Shown here one piece after another: positions 17,776 through 25,931 of a DNA stretch of 64,000 bases; the stretch's first letter is position 1; the number at the start of each line of letters is the position of its first letter. The notes below the pieces were generated by a model that was not told the DNA's origin, searched no databases, and was given only the letters and a program-made list of their open reading frames with translations. Position numbers and translations under genes: made by a program. The DNA lies in contig NZ_JANKMS010000001.1 of NCBI RefSeq assembly GCF_024649945.1, positions 992,001 to 1,056,000 on the forward strand. Reading direction: 5' to 3'. This DNA comes from Flavobacterium panacis (GTDB taxonomy: Bacteria; Bacteroidota; Bacteroidia; Flavobacteriales; Flavobacteriaceae).

Positions 17776-17897
17776 TTTTTTGCCACAGATTTAAAGGATT
17801 CCAAAGGATTTTTTTTAATCTGTGTTAATCCGTGAAATCTGTGGCAAAAATAATTCAAATTAAATTCGTGCCAATTCGTGTAATTCGTGGCAAAAGA
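17776..17897. repeat. GCCACAGATTT inverted repeat plus AATTCGTG repeats
   Basis: A perfect 16-bp inverted repeat (17777-17792 with 17835-17850, core GCCACAGATTT) is followed by three direct repeats of AATTCGTG (about 17863-17889). Related sequence recurs at 20765-20823 and in part at 51209-51240. It lies between the ABM gene and rlmH and contains a GTG at 17887 in frame with rlmH. Confidence 0.75.
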
Positions 17898-17901
17898 AAT
17901 T

Positions 17902-18375
17902 ATGAACATAAAACTTATCGCAATAGGTAAAACAGATAATAAATCGCTTCAAACTTTGATTGACGATTACACCAAACGTTTGTCATTTTATATCAAATTT
18001 GATTTGGAGATTATCCCAGACATCAAAAACGTAAAAAACTTATCTGAAAGTCAGCAAAAAGAAAAAGAAGGCGAATTGATTCTTTCCAAACTTTCTGCAA
18101 CAGATCAATTGATTTTGTTAGATGAAAACGGAAAAACTTTCTCCAGCGTTGGATTTTCTGAAGAACTTCAAAAGAAAATGAATTCTGGGGTAAAAACATT
18201 AGTTTTTGTTATTGGCGGGCCTTATGGCTTTTCTGAAACCGTTTATAAAAAAGCACAGGGAAAAGTTTCGCTTTCGCTAATGACATTTTCGCATCAAATG
18301 GTTCGTCTATTTTTTATCGAACAATTGTACCGCGGATTTACCATTTTACGAAATGAACCTTATCATCACCAATAA
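17902..18375 (+). CDS. rlmH: 23S rRNA (pseudouridine(1915)-N(3))-methyltransferase RlmH
   Basis: 157 residues from the ATG at 17902; a GTG five codons earlier lies in the repeat and is not used. The SPOUT knot is clear: VFVIGGPYGF (about 107-116) and SLMTFSHQMVRLFFIEQLYR, ending FTILRNEPYHH, the family signature. It methylates pseudouridine 1915 in helix 69 of 23S rRNA as a homodimer. Length is as expected. Confidence 0.97.
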   Translation: MNIKLIAIGKTDNKSLQTLIDDYTKRLSFYIKFDLEIIPDIKNVKNLSESQQKEKEGELILSKLSATDQLILLDENGKTFSSVGFSEELQKKMNSGVKTLVFVIGGPYGFSETVYKKAQGKVSLSLMTFSHQMVRLFFIEQLYRGFTILRNEPYHHQ

Positions 18376-18399
18376 TTAGTGTTAGTTTACTTTTTAGTA

Positions 18400-19032
18400 T
18401 TACAAAATAAATTCTACTGGAAGTCTATCGAGATTAGACGTTACATATTTATGCAGCAAAATTTTGTATCGAATATATTCTTCATAACTCATATTCTTGT
18501 CAAAAACAAATACTAAATTGGGTACTTTTTGAAATTTTATGCTATAAAAGTTTTGTAGTATTTGAGTCGTTTTTATTTCCTTATTTCCCATAAAAACTTG
18601 TTTTCTTCCTTTCTTGAAATAAACCACAAAATTATCTTTATCAGGTCTCTCCATTTTATAATAGACTTTCGTGAAAGGAACAAAAGCTAAATTTTTCCCG
18701 ATTGAATCAGCATAAGAATAATAGTTTTCAGCATTTTCATTTTTATGTGCGCTATCCGCTCTTTTCTTTTCCTGTAATTTCATTACTTCTGGAATTACAA
18801 GTTTTAAAGGCAAACGCTTATCAACATTAAAAATCCAATTGGTAGAAATAATACTGCTTTTTCTGTTTACATCGGCAATTGTATCTTTTCCTTCCTTTTT
18901 AAAAAAGATATAAATTGGCGAAAGATCTTGTACCTCTTTTACAATTGTAATATTTGATTTTGGCAGTAAAACGTCTTCTTTTTTTCCGCAGGAAAATAAA
19001 AGGCAAATTATAACTAGAGAAAAGTATTTCAT
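18400..19032 (-). CDS. Lipoprotein of unknown function
   Basis: 210 residues. The start MKYFSLVIICLLFSCGKKED has a lipobox with Cys15, so it should be lipidated and exported. The mature part contains a Lys/Glu-rich helix (VMKLQEKKRADSAHKNENAE, about residues 84-103) and strands such as NFVVYFKKGRKQVFMG and PNLVFVFDKNMSYEEY. No domain is recognised. It is convergent with rlmH (24-bp gap) and separated from folP by a long inverted repeat, so it is likely monocistronic. Confidence 0.8.
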   Translation of the reverse strand: MKYFSLVIICLLFSCGKKEDVLLPKSNITIVKEVQDLSPIYIFFKKEGKDTIADVNRKSSIISTNWIFNVDKRLPLKLVIPEVMKLQEKKRADSAHKNENAENYYSYADSIGKNLAFVPFTKVYYKMERPDKDNFVVYFKKGRKQVFMGNKEIKTTQILQNFYSIKFQKVPNLVFVFDKNMSYEEYIRYKILLHKYVTSNLDRLPVEFIL

Positions 19033-19062
19033 ATTTTTTTCAGATAACTATTTTATGTACAG

Positions 19063-19166
19063 TTTGTCATTCCGAGGAACGAGGAATCGCACGCGGGATT
19101 CCACAAAGAAAATCTCCAATCTTTGTCGAATTTCTAGTGTGATTCCTCGTTCCTCGGAATGACAAA
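19063..19166. repeat. Inverted repeat with 26-bp perfect arms (GTCATTCCGAGGAACGAGG family)
   Basis: Arms 19063-19088 and 19141-19166 are exact reverse complements; pairing continues inward after one mismatch. The spacer is about 52 bp. I recall this arm sequence from many Bacteroidota genomes as a dispersed intergenic repeat. Here it sits between folP and the minus-strand lipoprotein gene, 8 bp beyond the folP stop, where the transcript would form a strong hairpin. Confidence 0.85.
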
Positions 19167-19174
19167 TGTATCGT

Positions 19175-20008
19175 TTAAATATTTTTAAAACTCATTTTAT
19201 TAAACAAAGTAACACATTCCATCGCTTCTTTCACATCATGAACACGAAGAATTTTTGCGCCTTTTGTCAAAGCAATTGTATTCAAGAAAGTGGTTCCGTT
19301 TAAAGCTTCTTGTGGTGTTGTACCAAGCGTTTTATAAATCATTGATTTTCTTGAAATTCCTGCTAAAACAGGTAATTCTAGAAGATTAAAAAGTTCCATT
19401 TTCTGCATTACTTCAAAATTTTGATCGGTTGTTTTGGCAAAACCAAAACCTGGATCTAAAATCAAATCGTTGATTCCGAGACTTCTTGCTTTTTTTACTT
19501 TTTCTGAAAAATAAAAAAGCATTTCTTTTACAATATCCTCATACTGTGTCAAACTTTGCATTGTTTGCGGATTTCCACGCATGTGCATCATAATGTACGG
19601 AACGTTATATTTAGCGATAACTTCAAACATTTTATCGTCCAATTCGCCTGCAGCAATATCATTTATAATTGCGGCACCACTTTCTATGCTCGCTTTTGCA
19701 ACCTCAGCTCTAAAAGTATCGATTGACAATAAAGTTTCTGGGAAGTGTTTTAAAATCAATTCTATGGCTGGAACAATTCGGTCTATTTCTTCTTGTTCAG
19801 TTACAGACTCGGCACTTGGTTTACTGGAATAGGCGCCAATGTCGATAAAAGAAGCTCCTTCAGAAATCATTTTACCAACTTGTGAAATTATTTCGTCTTC
19901 GTTTTTATATTTTCCACCATCAAAAAATGAATTTGGGGTAACATTCAGAATTCCCATTACCTTCGGGACTGACAAATCTATAAGTTCTCCTTTGCAGTTA
20001 ATCGTCAT
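19175..20008 (-). CDS. folP: Dihydropteroate synthase
   Basis: 277 residues. Signatures present: VMGILNVTPNSFFDGGKY (about 17-34), IDIGAYSSKP, a LLSIDTF strand, AAIINDI, DLILDPGFGFAKT and AGISRKSMI, ending in the LRVHDV segment. It joins p-aminobenzoate to the pterin diphosphate in folate synthesis and is the sulfonamide target. It is divergent from the DUF1599/BT_3928 genes, an arrangement I recall as conserved in Bacteroidota. Confidence 0.97.
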   Translation of the reverse strand: MTINCKGELIDLSVPKVMGILNVTPNSFFDGGKYKNEDEIISQVGKMISEGASFIDIGAYSSKPSAESVTEQEEIDRIVPAIELILKHFPETLLSIDTFRAEVAKASIESGAAIINDIAAGELDDKMFEVIAKYNVPYIMMHMRGNPQTMQSLTQYEDIVKEMLFYFSEKVKKARSLGINDLILDPGFGFAKTTDQNFEVMQKMELFNLLELPVLAGISRKSMIYKTLGTTPQEALNGTTFLNTIALTKGAKILRVHDVKEAMECVTLFNKMSFKNI

Positions 20009-20062
20009 TAGCTTTTATTTTTTTGTTTCCTGTTTGAAGTTGATATTGATTGTGTAAATTCT

Positions 20063-20168
20063 AGAACTTGAAACTTCTAATCTGAAACTTGAAACATTCA
20101 ATATGGTTTTCAAGTTATCCCATTAACAATTTGTTTAGAAAAACTTGAAACCTGAAACTTGAAACTCT
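20063..20168. repeat. CTTGAAAC direct repeats
   Basis: ACTTGAAAC and CTGAAAC units recur about six times in two clusters (20066-20096 and 20141-20166) with a complementary TTTCAAGTT at about 20107-20115. The last copy supplies the -33 TTG of the DUF1599 promoter. Confidence 0.6.
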
Positions 20169-20188
20169 TTAATTTTTCCTTATTTTTG
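20159..20188 (+). promoter_or_regulatory. Promoter of DUF1599 gene
   Basis: TTG 20159-20161, 19-bp spacer, TATTTTTG 20181-20188. It is an exact Bacteroidota consensus match. The TTG is part of the repeated CTTGAAAC unit. Confidence 0.75.
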
Positions 20189-20218
20189 AAGAAATTTTAG
20201 CAAATATACAGCATATAA

Positions 20219-20758
20219 ATGAAGAATACTTCCCAAGAATTTGATAATGTTATCGCGATTTGCCGAACATTGTACATCAACAAAATGAAAGATTACGGCA
20301 GTGCGTGGAGAATTTTGAGACTTCCATCACTAACAGATCAGATTTTCATAAAAGCGCAAAGAATTAGAAGTTTACAGGAAAATGAAATCCGTAAAGTGGA
20401 TGAAGACGAAAAAGGAGAATTTATCGGAATCATCAATTATTCTATTATGGCTTTGATTCAGTTGGAGCTTGGCGTTGTAGACCAGCCGGATCTTGATGTT
20501 GAAAAAGCAACTGAATTATATGATGCTAAAGTCAAATTGACTAAAGATTTAATGGAAGCTAAAAATCACGATTACGGTGAAGCATGGCGTGATATGCGCG
20601 TGAGTTCCCTAACCGATTTAATTTTGCAGAAATTATTGCGTGTTAAACAAATTGAAGACAACAAAGGAAAAACTTTGGTTTCTGAAGGTATCGATGCCAA
20701 TTATCAGGATATGATTAATTACTCTGTTTTTGCTTTAATACTTAATCCAATAAAATAA
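20219..20758 (+). CDS. DUF1599 domain protein (tandem duplication)
   Basis: 179 residues made of two related halves. The first has KDYGSAWRILRLPSLTDQIFIKAQRIRSLQ and IINYSIMALIQLE in separate blocks; the second repeats HDYGEAWRDMRVSSLTDLI, LLRVKQIED and MINYSVFALI. Each half is the DUF1599 helical unit, with conserved DYG.AWR, SLTD and NYS.FALI. The family is linked by others with nucleotide metabolism or modification, but no activity is established that I can name. It is divergent from folP and 82 bp before the BT_3928 gene. Confidence 0.88.
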   Translation: MKNTSQEFDNVIAICRTLYINKMKDYGSAWRILRLPSLTDQIFIKAQRIRSLQENEIRKVDEDEKGEFIGIINYSIMALIQLELGVVDQPDLDVEKATELYDAKVKLTKDLMEAKNHDYGEAWRDMRVSSLTDLILQKLLRVKQIEDNKGKTLVSEGIDANYQDMINYSVFALILNPIK

Positions 20759-20764
20759 TATTTA

Positions 20765-20823
20765 GCCACAAATTACACAAATTTCCACAAAATTAATTCG
20801 TGAAGATTCGTGTAATTGGTGGC
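20765..20823. repeat. GCCAC-type inverted repeat
   Basis: Arms GCCACAAATTACACAAAT and the complement of ATTCGTGTAATTGGTGGC pair with a few mismatches. It is related to the element at 17776-17897. It lies between DUF1599 and the BT_3928 gene. Confidence 0.65.
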
Positions 20824-20840
20824 AGAAAAAACCTTACCCC

Positions 20841-21941
20841 ATGAAAAACATCATTACCCAATTTTCCCGATTATTTGTCGGTGTGTTATTTATCATTTCT
20901 GGATTAATCAAATTGAATGACCCAGTCGGTTTCTCTTATAAATTAGCAGAATATTTTAGTGAACCAGTTTTCAATATGCCATTTTTAGAGCCATTGGCTT
21001 TAGGTTTGGCAATATTTTTGGTGATTTTAGAAGTCGTTTTAGGTGTGATGCTTTTAGTTGGTTATAAATCAAAATTAACCATTTGGGCATTGTTATTACT
21101 GATAGTTTTCTTTACGTTCCTTACCTTTTACTCTGCTTATTTTGATGTAGTAAAAGATTGTGGTTGTTTTGGAGACGCTTTACACTTAACACCTTGGCAA
21201 TCCTTCACAAAAGATGTTGTTTTGTTGTTCTTTATTCTGATTTTATTCATCAATAAAAAATTAGTAAAACCATTATTTTCAAAAACGGTTACCAATCTCG
21301 TTACTTTAATTAGTATTATTCTTTGTGTATTTATGGCAGTTTGGGTTTTAAATCATAATCCTATAAAAGATTTCCGTCCGTACAAAGTAGGAACAAACAT
21401 TGAAAAGGGAATGGAAATTCCGGAAGGTGCTCCGAAATCGGTGGTTGAAATGATCTTTATTTACAAAGTAAATGGCGTTGAAAAAGAATTTACAGAGAAA
21501 GATTTAATGAATATTCCTGAAGGAGCGACTTTTATTGATCGTAAAGACAAAGTAATTTCTGAAGGTTATATACCACCAATTCACGATTTCACCATGACAA
21601 AAGATGATTCTGATTATAAAGAAGAATTATTGAAAGAACCTAAATTGCTGATTTATGTGACTTATGATTTGAATTTATCAAATCCTGAAGGAATGAAAAA
21701 ATTAGCAAAAGTTACAACAGATGCAAAAGCAAAAGGATATAAAGTAATCGGAATGACTGCTTCTGGAGCTAATGAAATTGCTAAAGCTAAAAAACAATAC
21801 AATTTAGATCTTGATTTTTATTTCTGTGACGGAACAGCTTTAAAAACAGTTGAAAGAGCAAATCCAAGTATTGTGGTTATACAAAACGGAACTATTGTTC
21901 AAAAAGTACATTACAATGATGTTGAAGATTTGAAACTATAA
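20841..21941 (+). CDS. BT_3928 family membrane protein (DoxX/MauE-like plus thioredoxin-like domain)
   Basis: 366 residues. The N-terminal 165 residues have four to five membrane helices of the DoxX/MauE type (RLFVGVLFIISGLIKLNDP at the start) and a periplasmic-side Cys pair in DCGCFGDALH near residues 112-121. The C-terminal part (about 185-366) is soluble and looks thioredoxin-like (LLIYVTYDLNLSNPEG, VIGMTASG, VVIQNGTIVQKVHY) but lacks a CxxC. The name follows the Bacteroides thetaiotaomicron homologue. The function is unknown; MauE-like proteins are linked to disulfide handling. A terminator follows directly. Confidence 0.88.
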   Translation: MKNIITQFSRLFVGVLFIISGLIKLNDPVGFSYKLAEYFSEPVFNMPFLEPLALGLAIFLVILEVVLGVMLLVGYKSKLTIWALLLLIVFFTFLTFYSAYFDVVKDCGCFGDALHLTPWQSFTKDVVLLFFILILFINKKLVKPLFSKTVTNLVTLISIILCVFMAVWVLNHNPIKDFRPYKVGTNIEKGMEIPEGAPKSVVEMIFIYKVNGVEKEFTEKDLMNIPEGATFIDRKDKVISEGYIPPIHDFTMTKDDSDYKEELLKEPKLLIYVTYDLNLSNPEGMKKLAKVTTDAKAKGYKVIGMTASGANEIAKAKKQYNLDLDFYFCDGTALKTVERANPSIVVIQNGTIVQKVHYNDVEDLKL

Positions 21942-21958
21942 CATCTTACTTAAGATAG

Positions 21959-21999
21959 CAAAGCGCCAATAAACAATAGGTTTGTTGGCGCTTTTTGTT
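21959..21999 (+). terminator. Terminator of BT_3928 gene
   Basis: Stem AAGCGCCAA/TTGGCGCTT (21961-21969 with 21985-21993) and a T-rich tail. It lies 20 bp after the stop codon. Confidence 0.85.
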
Positions 22000-22047
22000 T
22001 TTAATATAATTTCTTAAAACTTAATTTCAGATTACGAATAATAATCC

Positions 22048-22055
22048 TACATTTG
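22048..22055 (+). promoter_or_regulatory. -7 box of small lipoprotein gene
   Basis: TACATTTG matches TAnnTTTG, 28 bp before the ATG at 22083. The TTG inside it (22053) is in frame with the gene but is not the start. Confidence 0.5.
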
Positions 22056-22082
22056 ATTCCAACCAAAAACTTATTTATAATC

Positions 22083-22535
22083 ATGAAAAGAATACTAAAA
22101 CTTTTATTACTTCTAGTTTTAATTGTTATAACAGGATGTGAATCTGGTTCTTTATGTTCAACAGGTCCAGTTGCATTTACTTTTGAATTTGTAGATAAAG
22201 ATTCGGGAGAGAATCTATTTGCTAATGGTACCCTTGATGCAAAAAAGTCCATAACCATAACAGATTTAAATGAAAACAAAACAATCCAGACTACTTACAT
22301 GACCGCCGACAACTCAAATCGTCTTTCCCTAGTTGTTGGAGTTATTTCTGGAGTATATAAATACAATGTAAAAATTGAAGACAAAAGTCTTTTCGAAATA
22401 ACTGCTGTTACGCAAAGAGTAAAAGGAAAAGAATGTAGTAATACAGTACTAAAATCAGTTGAAATAAAAAATGTCGAATATAAACAAGATAACGAAACAG
22501 GCATTTATAAAATTTTCATTAATACCAAAAGCTGA
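22083..22535 (+). CDS. Small lipoprotein of unknown function
   Basis: 150 residues from the ATG at 22083, chosen because the first residues then form a lipoprotein signal (MKRILKLLLLLVLIVITGCES, lipobox ITGC). The mature part contains a GENLFANGTLDAKKSITITD segment and several beta strands. No family recognised. It is followed 30 bp later by an exported hydrolase-like gene on the same strand, so the two may be co-transcribed. Confidence 0.8.
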   Translation: MKRILKLLLLLVLIVITGCESGSLCSTGPVAFTFEFVDKDSGENLFANGTLDAKKSITITDLNENKTIQTTYMTADNSNRLSLVVGVISGVYKYNVKIEDKSLFEITAVTQRVKGKECSNTVLKSVEIKNVEYKQDNETGIYKIFINTKS

Positions 22536-22565
22536 TTTTACTTTAAACTTAACCCCAAATAAGCA

Positions 22566-23222
22566 ATGAAAAAACATCTTAAAGCATTTAGTTTCTTGCT
22601 TGTAGTTTTATTTAGTTCTTTATGTTTTAGTCAGGCGAATAAAGACCAGCGTTATATTTTCTTTTTGCATAATAAATTCGTTGAAGAAAATCCTTTAAAT
22701 GTTGCACATTTAGAATATGGAAAAGCAGAATACAATGAGATTGTAGCTTCTTTTAGAAAAGACAATTTTATCGTTTTTAGCGAAATCAGAAGCAAAAACA
22801 CAAACGCTGCTAAATATGCCAAAAAAGTAGAAAAACAAATAAAAGGATTAATAAGAAAAGGTGTTGAACCAAGTCATATCACTGTAATAGGAACTTCAAA
22901 AGGTGGTTACATTGCACAATACGTTTCGACTTATTTAGAAAACCCAAATGTGAATTTTGTTTTTATTGGTTGTTTTCAGGATTCTGATATTGAACAAATT
23001 CCTGAGATTAATTTCTGTGGTAATATATTAACCATTTATGAAAAATCGGATATTTATGGTGTTTCAGCCATTAGACGAAAAGAAACTTCTAAGTGCAAAA
23101 TAGATCATTTTAAGGAAATTGAATTAAACACTGGTCTAAAACATGGTTTTTTATATAAAGCCGGAGAGAATTGGATTGCTCCAAGTAAAAAATGGGCAAA
23201 CGGAAATTACGAGTTAAACTAA
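22566..23222 (+). CDS. Exported alpha/beta-hydrolase-fold protein
   Basis: 218 residues with a signal peptide (MKKHLKAFSFLLVVLFSSLCFSQ). A nucleophile elbow GTSKGG occurs near residues 109-114 in VIGTSKGGYIAQYVS. A candidate acid lies in TIYEKSDIYG and a candidate His in GLKHGFLYK near the C-terminus. This fits a small alpha/beta hydrolase, perhaps an esterase; substrate unknown. It lies downstream of a lipoprotein and ends at a very strong terminator. Confidence 0.78.
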   Translation: MKKHLKAFSFLLVVLFSSLCFSQANKDQRYIFFLHNKFVEENPLNVAHLEYGKAEYNEIVASFRKDNFIVFSEIRSKNTNAAKYAKKVEKQIKGLIRKGVEPSHITVIGTSKGGYIAQYVSTYLENPNVNFVFIGCFQDSDIEQIPEINFCGNILTIYEKSDIYGVSAIRRKETSKCKIDHFKEIELNTGLKHGFLYKAGENWIAPSKKWANGNYELN

Positions 23223-23240
23223 CCTCATCAAAAAACATAT

Positions 23241-23277
23241 AAAGCCTTCAATAATTTAAATTTATTGAAGGCTTTTT
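23241..23277 (+). terminator. Strong terminator after the hydrolase gene
   Basis: A perfect 14-bp stem (23241-23254 with 23262-23275, AAAGCCTTCAATAA) followed by a run of six T. Confidence 0.9.
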
Positions 23278-23477
23278 TAATTGAAATCTGACGTTTTTTT
23301 GATCATTTTTTTATCTTCAAATAAAAAATTTAATTCTTTTTTTAATTTTCAAAAATACCGATTTAAAAAAAGTACGATTTTCTCCCCCTACTATTACGTT
23401 TTCATTCCGCTTTTTCTAACCTAAAATCCCCGTTTTGTTACAAAATAAACGACTCTTCAAATTTTGTTAATCTGCAT

Positions 23478-23506
23478 TTGGCTTTCAATTTGTTTGTTTA
23501 ACTTTG
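23478..23506 (+). promoter_or_regulatory. Promoter of TlpA-like lipoprotein gene
   Basis: TTG 23478-23480, 18-bp spacer, TAACTTTG 23499-23506. The transcript should start near 23513, which makes the ATG at 23525 the best start. The rest of the gap 23278-23477 is AT-rich with no gene seen. Confidence 0.8.
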
Positions 23507-23524
23507 TTGAAAATGATTATTTAT

Positions 23525-24022
23525 ATGAAACAAATTGCTTTAGTCTTAATTGCATTTATTACTTTTTCATGTTCACAAGCTCAGAAAACCACTTTTTCTA
23601 AAGAAGCTTTATCAGAAAAATTATTAGGAACTGACAATAGTCAGACAGCTTTTAAAAACATCTTAAAAAAATACAAAGGAAAAACTTTATTAATTGAAGT
23701 TTGGGCTTCTTGGTGTGGTGACTGCGTAAAAGCAATGCCAAAATTAAAAGAGCTTCAGGCTAACAATCCTGATGTTTCTTATTTGTTTATCTCAGCTGAT
23801 AAAACGGCTGACAAATGGAAAGCAGGAATCGAAAAACACGAATTAAACAAAGGTGATCACTACATGATGAATGACGGAATGAAAGGTCTTTTTGGAAAAG
23901 CGATTGACTTAGACTGGATTCCACGTTATATCGTTATTGACAAAACAGGAAAAATCGTTTTATACCGCGCTATAGAAACTGATTTTGAAAAAATCAATGC
24001 TACATTACAATCGTTGAAATAA
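23525..24022 (+). CDS. TlpA-like thioredoxin-family lipoprotein
   Basis: 165 residues from the ATG at 23525. The start MKQIALVLIAFITFSCSQAQ gives a lipobox-like TFSC or a plain signal peptide. The thioredoxin active site is in VWASWCGDCVKAMPKL (WCGDC) and the cis-Pro loop in DWIPRYIVIDKTGKI. It should act as a periplasmic thiol-disulfide reductant, as ResA/TlpA proteins do. It precedes tpiA on the same strand by about 96 bp. Confidence 0.9.
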   Translation: MKQIALVLIAFITFSCSQAQKTTFSKEALSEKLLGTDNSQTAFKNILKKYKGKTLLIEVWASWCGDCVKAMPKLKELQANNPDVSYLFISADKTADKWKAGIEKHELNKGDHYMMNDGMKGLFGKAIDLDWIPRYIVIDKTGKIVLYRAIETDFEKINATLQSLK

Positions 24023-24118
24023 TTTTTCAATGTCAATGTCAAAAATCAATATGAATTAAAAATTGAACTTGACTTTAAATTCAAACAAAAAACAAAAAAA
24101 TAATATAAAACTACCAAA

Positions 24119-24871
24119 ATGAGAAAATCGATTGTTGCAGGAAACTGGAAAATGCATAAAAATGCTGCTCAAACTGAAGAATTATTAAACGAGTTAATTG
24201 CTAAAATTCCAGCAAAAACGAATGCACAAGTAATTGTAGCGCCAACTTTTGTAAACTTACAAGCTGCTGCTGCAAAATTAAAAAATACCACTATCGGAGT
24301 TTCTGCTCAAAACGTTCACCAGGCAGAAGGTGGCGCTTTTACAGGAGAAATTTCAGCAGATATGTTAACTAGCATTGGTGTAAACACAGTAATCTTAGGA
24401 CATTCTGAAAGAAGAGCTATTTTTCACGAAACTGATGCTTTAATTGCTAATAAAGTGGACACTGCTTTGAAACATGACATGACAGTTATTTTCTGTTTTG
24501 GAGAAGAATTAAAAGACCGTCAGTCTGATAATCACTTCAATATTGTAGAAAACCAATTGCGTGATGGTGTTTTCCACATTGCAAAAGAATCATGGTCTAA
24601 AATCGTTTTAGCTTATGAGCCAGTTTGGGCTATTGGAACAGGTGAAACAGCTTCTCCAGAACAAGCTCAGGAAATGCACGAATTCATTAGAGAAACTATC
24701 CGTAAAGCTTTTGGAGCTGAAATCGCTGATGAAGTTTCTATCTTATACGGTGGTTCTGTAAAACCGGAAAATGCTAAAGAAATCTTCTCTAAACCAGACG
24801 TAGATGGTGGTTTAATTGGAGGTGCAGCTTTAAAAGCTGACGATTTCTTAGCTATTGTTACAGCTATCTAA
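24119..24871 (+). CDS. tpiA: Triosephosphate isomerase
   Basis: 250 residues. All active-site parts are present: N10/K12 in GNWKMHKN, the His in ILGHSERR (about 96), the Glu in AYEPVWAIGTG (about 167, with the flexible loop following) and the phosphate loop YGGSVKPEN and GGLIGGAALK. It interconverts dihydroxyacetone phosphate and glyceraldehyde 3-phosphate. An 11-copy heptamer repeat and a terminator follow. Confidence 0.98.
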   Translation: MRKSIVAGNWKMHKNAAQTEELLNELIAKIPAKTNAQVIVAPTFVNLQAAAAKLKNTTIGVSAQNVHQAEGGAFTGEISADMLTSIGVNTVILGHSERRAIFHETDALIANKVDTALKHDMTVIFCFGEELKDRQSDNHFNIVENQLRDGVFHIAKESWSKIVLAYEPVWAIGTGETASPEQAQEMHEFIRETIRKAFGAEIADEVSILYGGSVKPENAKEIFSKPDVDGGLIGGAALKADDFLAIVTAI

Positions 24872-24879
24872 TAAAAAAT

Positions 24880-24959
24880 TTAGATTTTAGATTTTAGATT
24901 TTAGATTTTAGATTTTAGATTTTAGATTTTAGATTTTAGATTTTAGATTTTAGATTTTA
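24880..24959. repeat. Heptanucleotide tandem repeat (TTTAGAT)11
   Basis: The AG dinucleotides recur exactly every 7 bases from 24882 to 24952, giving about 11.4 copies of TTTAGAT with no internal change. It lies 9 bp after the tpiA stop and just before the terminator. Perfect repeats of this kind are prone to copy-number change. Short copies of the same unit occur at 11470-11505. Confidence 0.95.
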
Positions 24960-24960
24960 C

Positions 24961-24991
24961 AAAAAACCATTCGCAAAGCGAATGGTTTTTT
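24961..24991. terminator. Terminator after tpiA
   Basis: Perfect 14-bp stem (24961-24974 with 24978-24991, AAAAAACCATTCGC) with a 3-base loop, flanked by A and T runs; it could work in both directions but serves tpiA. Confidence 0.9.
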
Positions 24992-25016
24992 CGTTTTGGA
25001 ATTTGGAATTTTTAAA

Positions 25017-25046
25017 TTGGAATTTATATTATAAGAAGTACCTTTG
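25017..25046 (+). promoter_or_regulatory. Promoter of prmA-clpS
   Basis: TTG 25017-25019, 19-bp spacer, TACCTTTG 25039-25046. Exact consensus match, 14 bp before the prmA ATG. Confidence 0.8.
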
Positions 25047-25060
25047 CAAAAATTTTTTTT

Positions 25061-25894
25061 ATGTCAAATATATATTTAGGATATCATTTTACGATTGAGC
25101 CGAAAGAATTAGGTTCTGAAATTTTAGTGGCTGAATTGGGCGAAAAAGCGTTTGAAAGTTTTACAGAAACTGAAAACGGAATTTCGGCTTTTGTGAAGAA
25201 GGATTTGTGGGATGAAAACATTCTAGATGATATTTACATTTTACAATCGGAAGAGTTTAAAATTGAATATACAATTGAAGAAATCGATCAGGTAAACTGG
25301 AATGAAGAATGGGAAAAAAACTTCGAACCAATTGATGTAGATGGAAAATGCCATGTTCGTGCTCCTTTTCATGAGAAAACTAATGCCGAATTTGATATTG
25401 TGATTGAACCAAAAATGAGTTTTGGAACTGGACATCACGAAACAACACACATGATGATTCAGCATTTACTGGAAATGGACGTGAAAGGTTTAAAAACTCT
25501 TGATATGGGTTGCGGAACAGCGATTTTGGCTATTTTAGCCGAAATGAAAGGCGCAGAACCAATCGATGCCATTGATATTGACAATTGGTGTTATTTAAAT
25601 TCTATCGAAAATGCTGAACGCAATAATTGTAAACACATCAGCGTTTATGAGGGCGATGCCGCTTTATTAGCTGGTAAAAAATATGATTTGATTATTGCCA
25701 ATATCAATAGAAATATTTTGTTGAATGATATGCAGGCTTATGTTGACGCTTTAAACCCAAAAGGAATTATACTTTTTAGTGGTTTTTATGAAGAAGACAT
25801 TCCTTTTATTGATGCTTCTTGTGTTGAAAAAGGATTAACTTATGTTAAAAAGTTTCAAAGAAACAACTGGGTATCATTAAAATACGTAAATTAG
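25061..25894 (+). CDS. prmA: Ribosomal protein L11 methyltransferase
   Basis: 277 residues. The N-terminal substrate-binding domain is followed by the EPKMSFGTGHHETTHMM motif (about 117-133), the SAM-binding LDMGCGTAILA (about 147-157), an acidic AIDIDNW and the IIANINRNIL motif. It trimethylates L11. The next gene, clpS, follows after 37 bp. Confidence 0.96.
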   Translation: MSNIYLGYHFTIEPKELGSEILVAELGEKAFESFTETENGISAFVKKDLWDENILDDIYILQSEEFKIEYTIEEIDQVNWNEEWEKNFEPIDVDGKCHVRAPFHEKTNAEFDIVIEPKMSFGTGHHETTHMMIQHLLEMDVKGLKTLDMGCGTAILAILAEMKGAEPIDAIDIDNWCYLNSIENAERNNCKHISVYEGDAALLAGKKYDLIIANINRNILLNDMQAYVDALNPKGIILFSGFYEEDIPFIDASCVEKGLTYVKKFQRNNWVSLKYVN

Positions 25895-25931
25895 ATAATA
25901 GTAATTACATCAGTACAAAAAACTAAAAAAA

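Noticed and set aside
17887..17901. GTG start of rlmH
   Set aside because: It belongs to the AATTCGTGG repeat; the ATG at 17902 gives the family-typical N-terminus.
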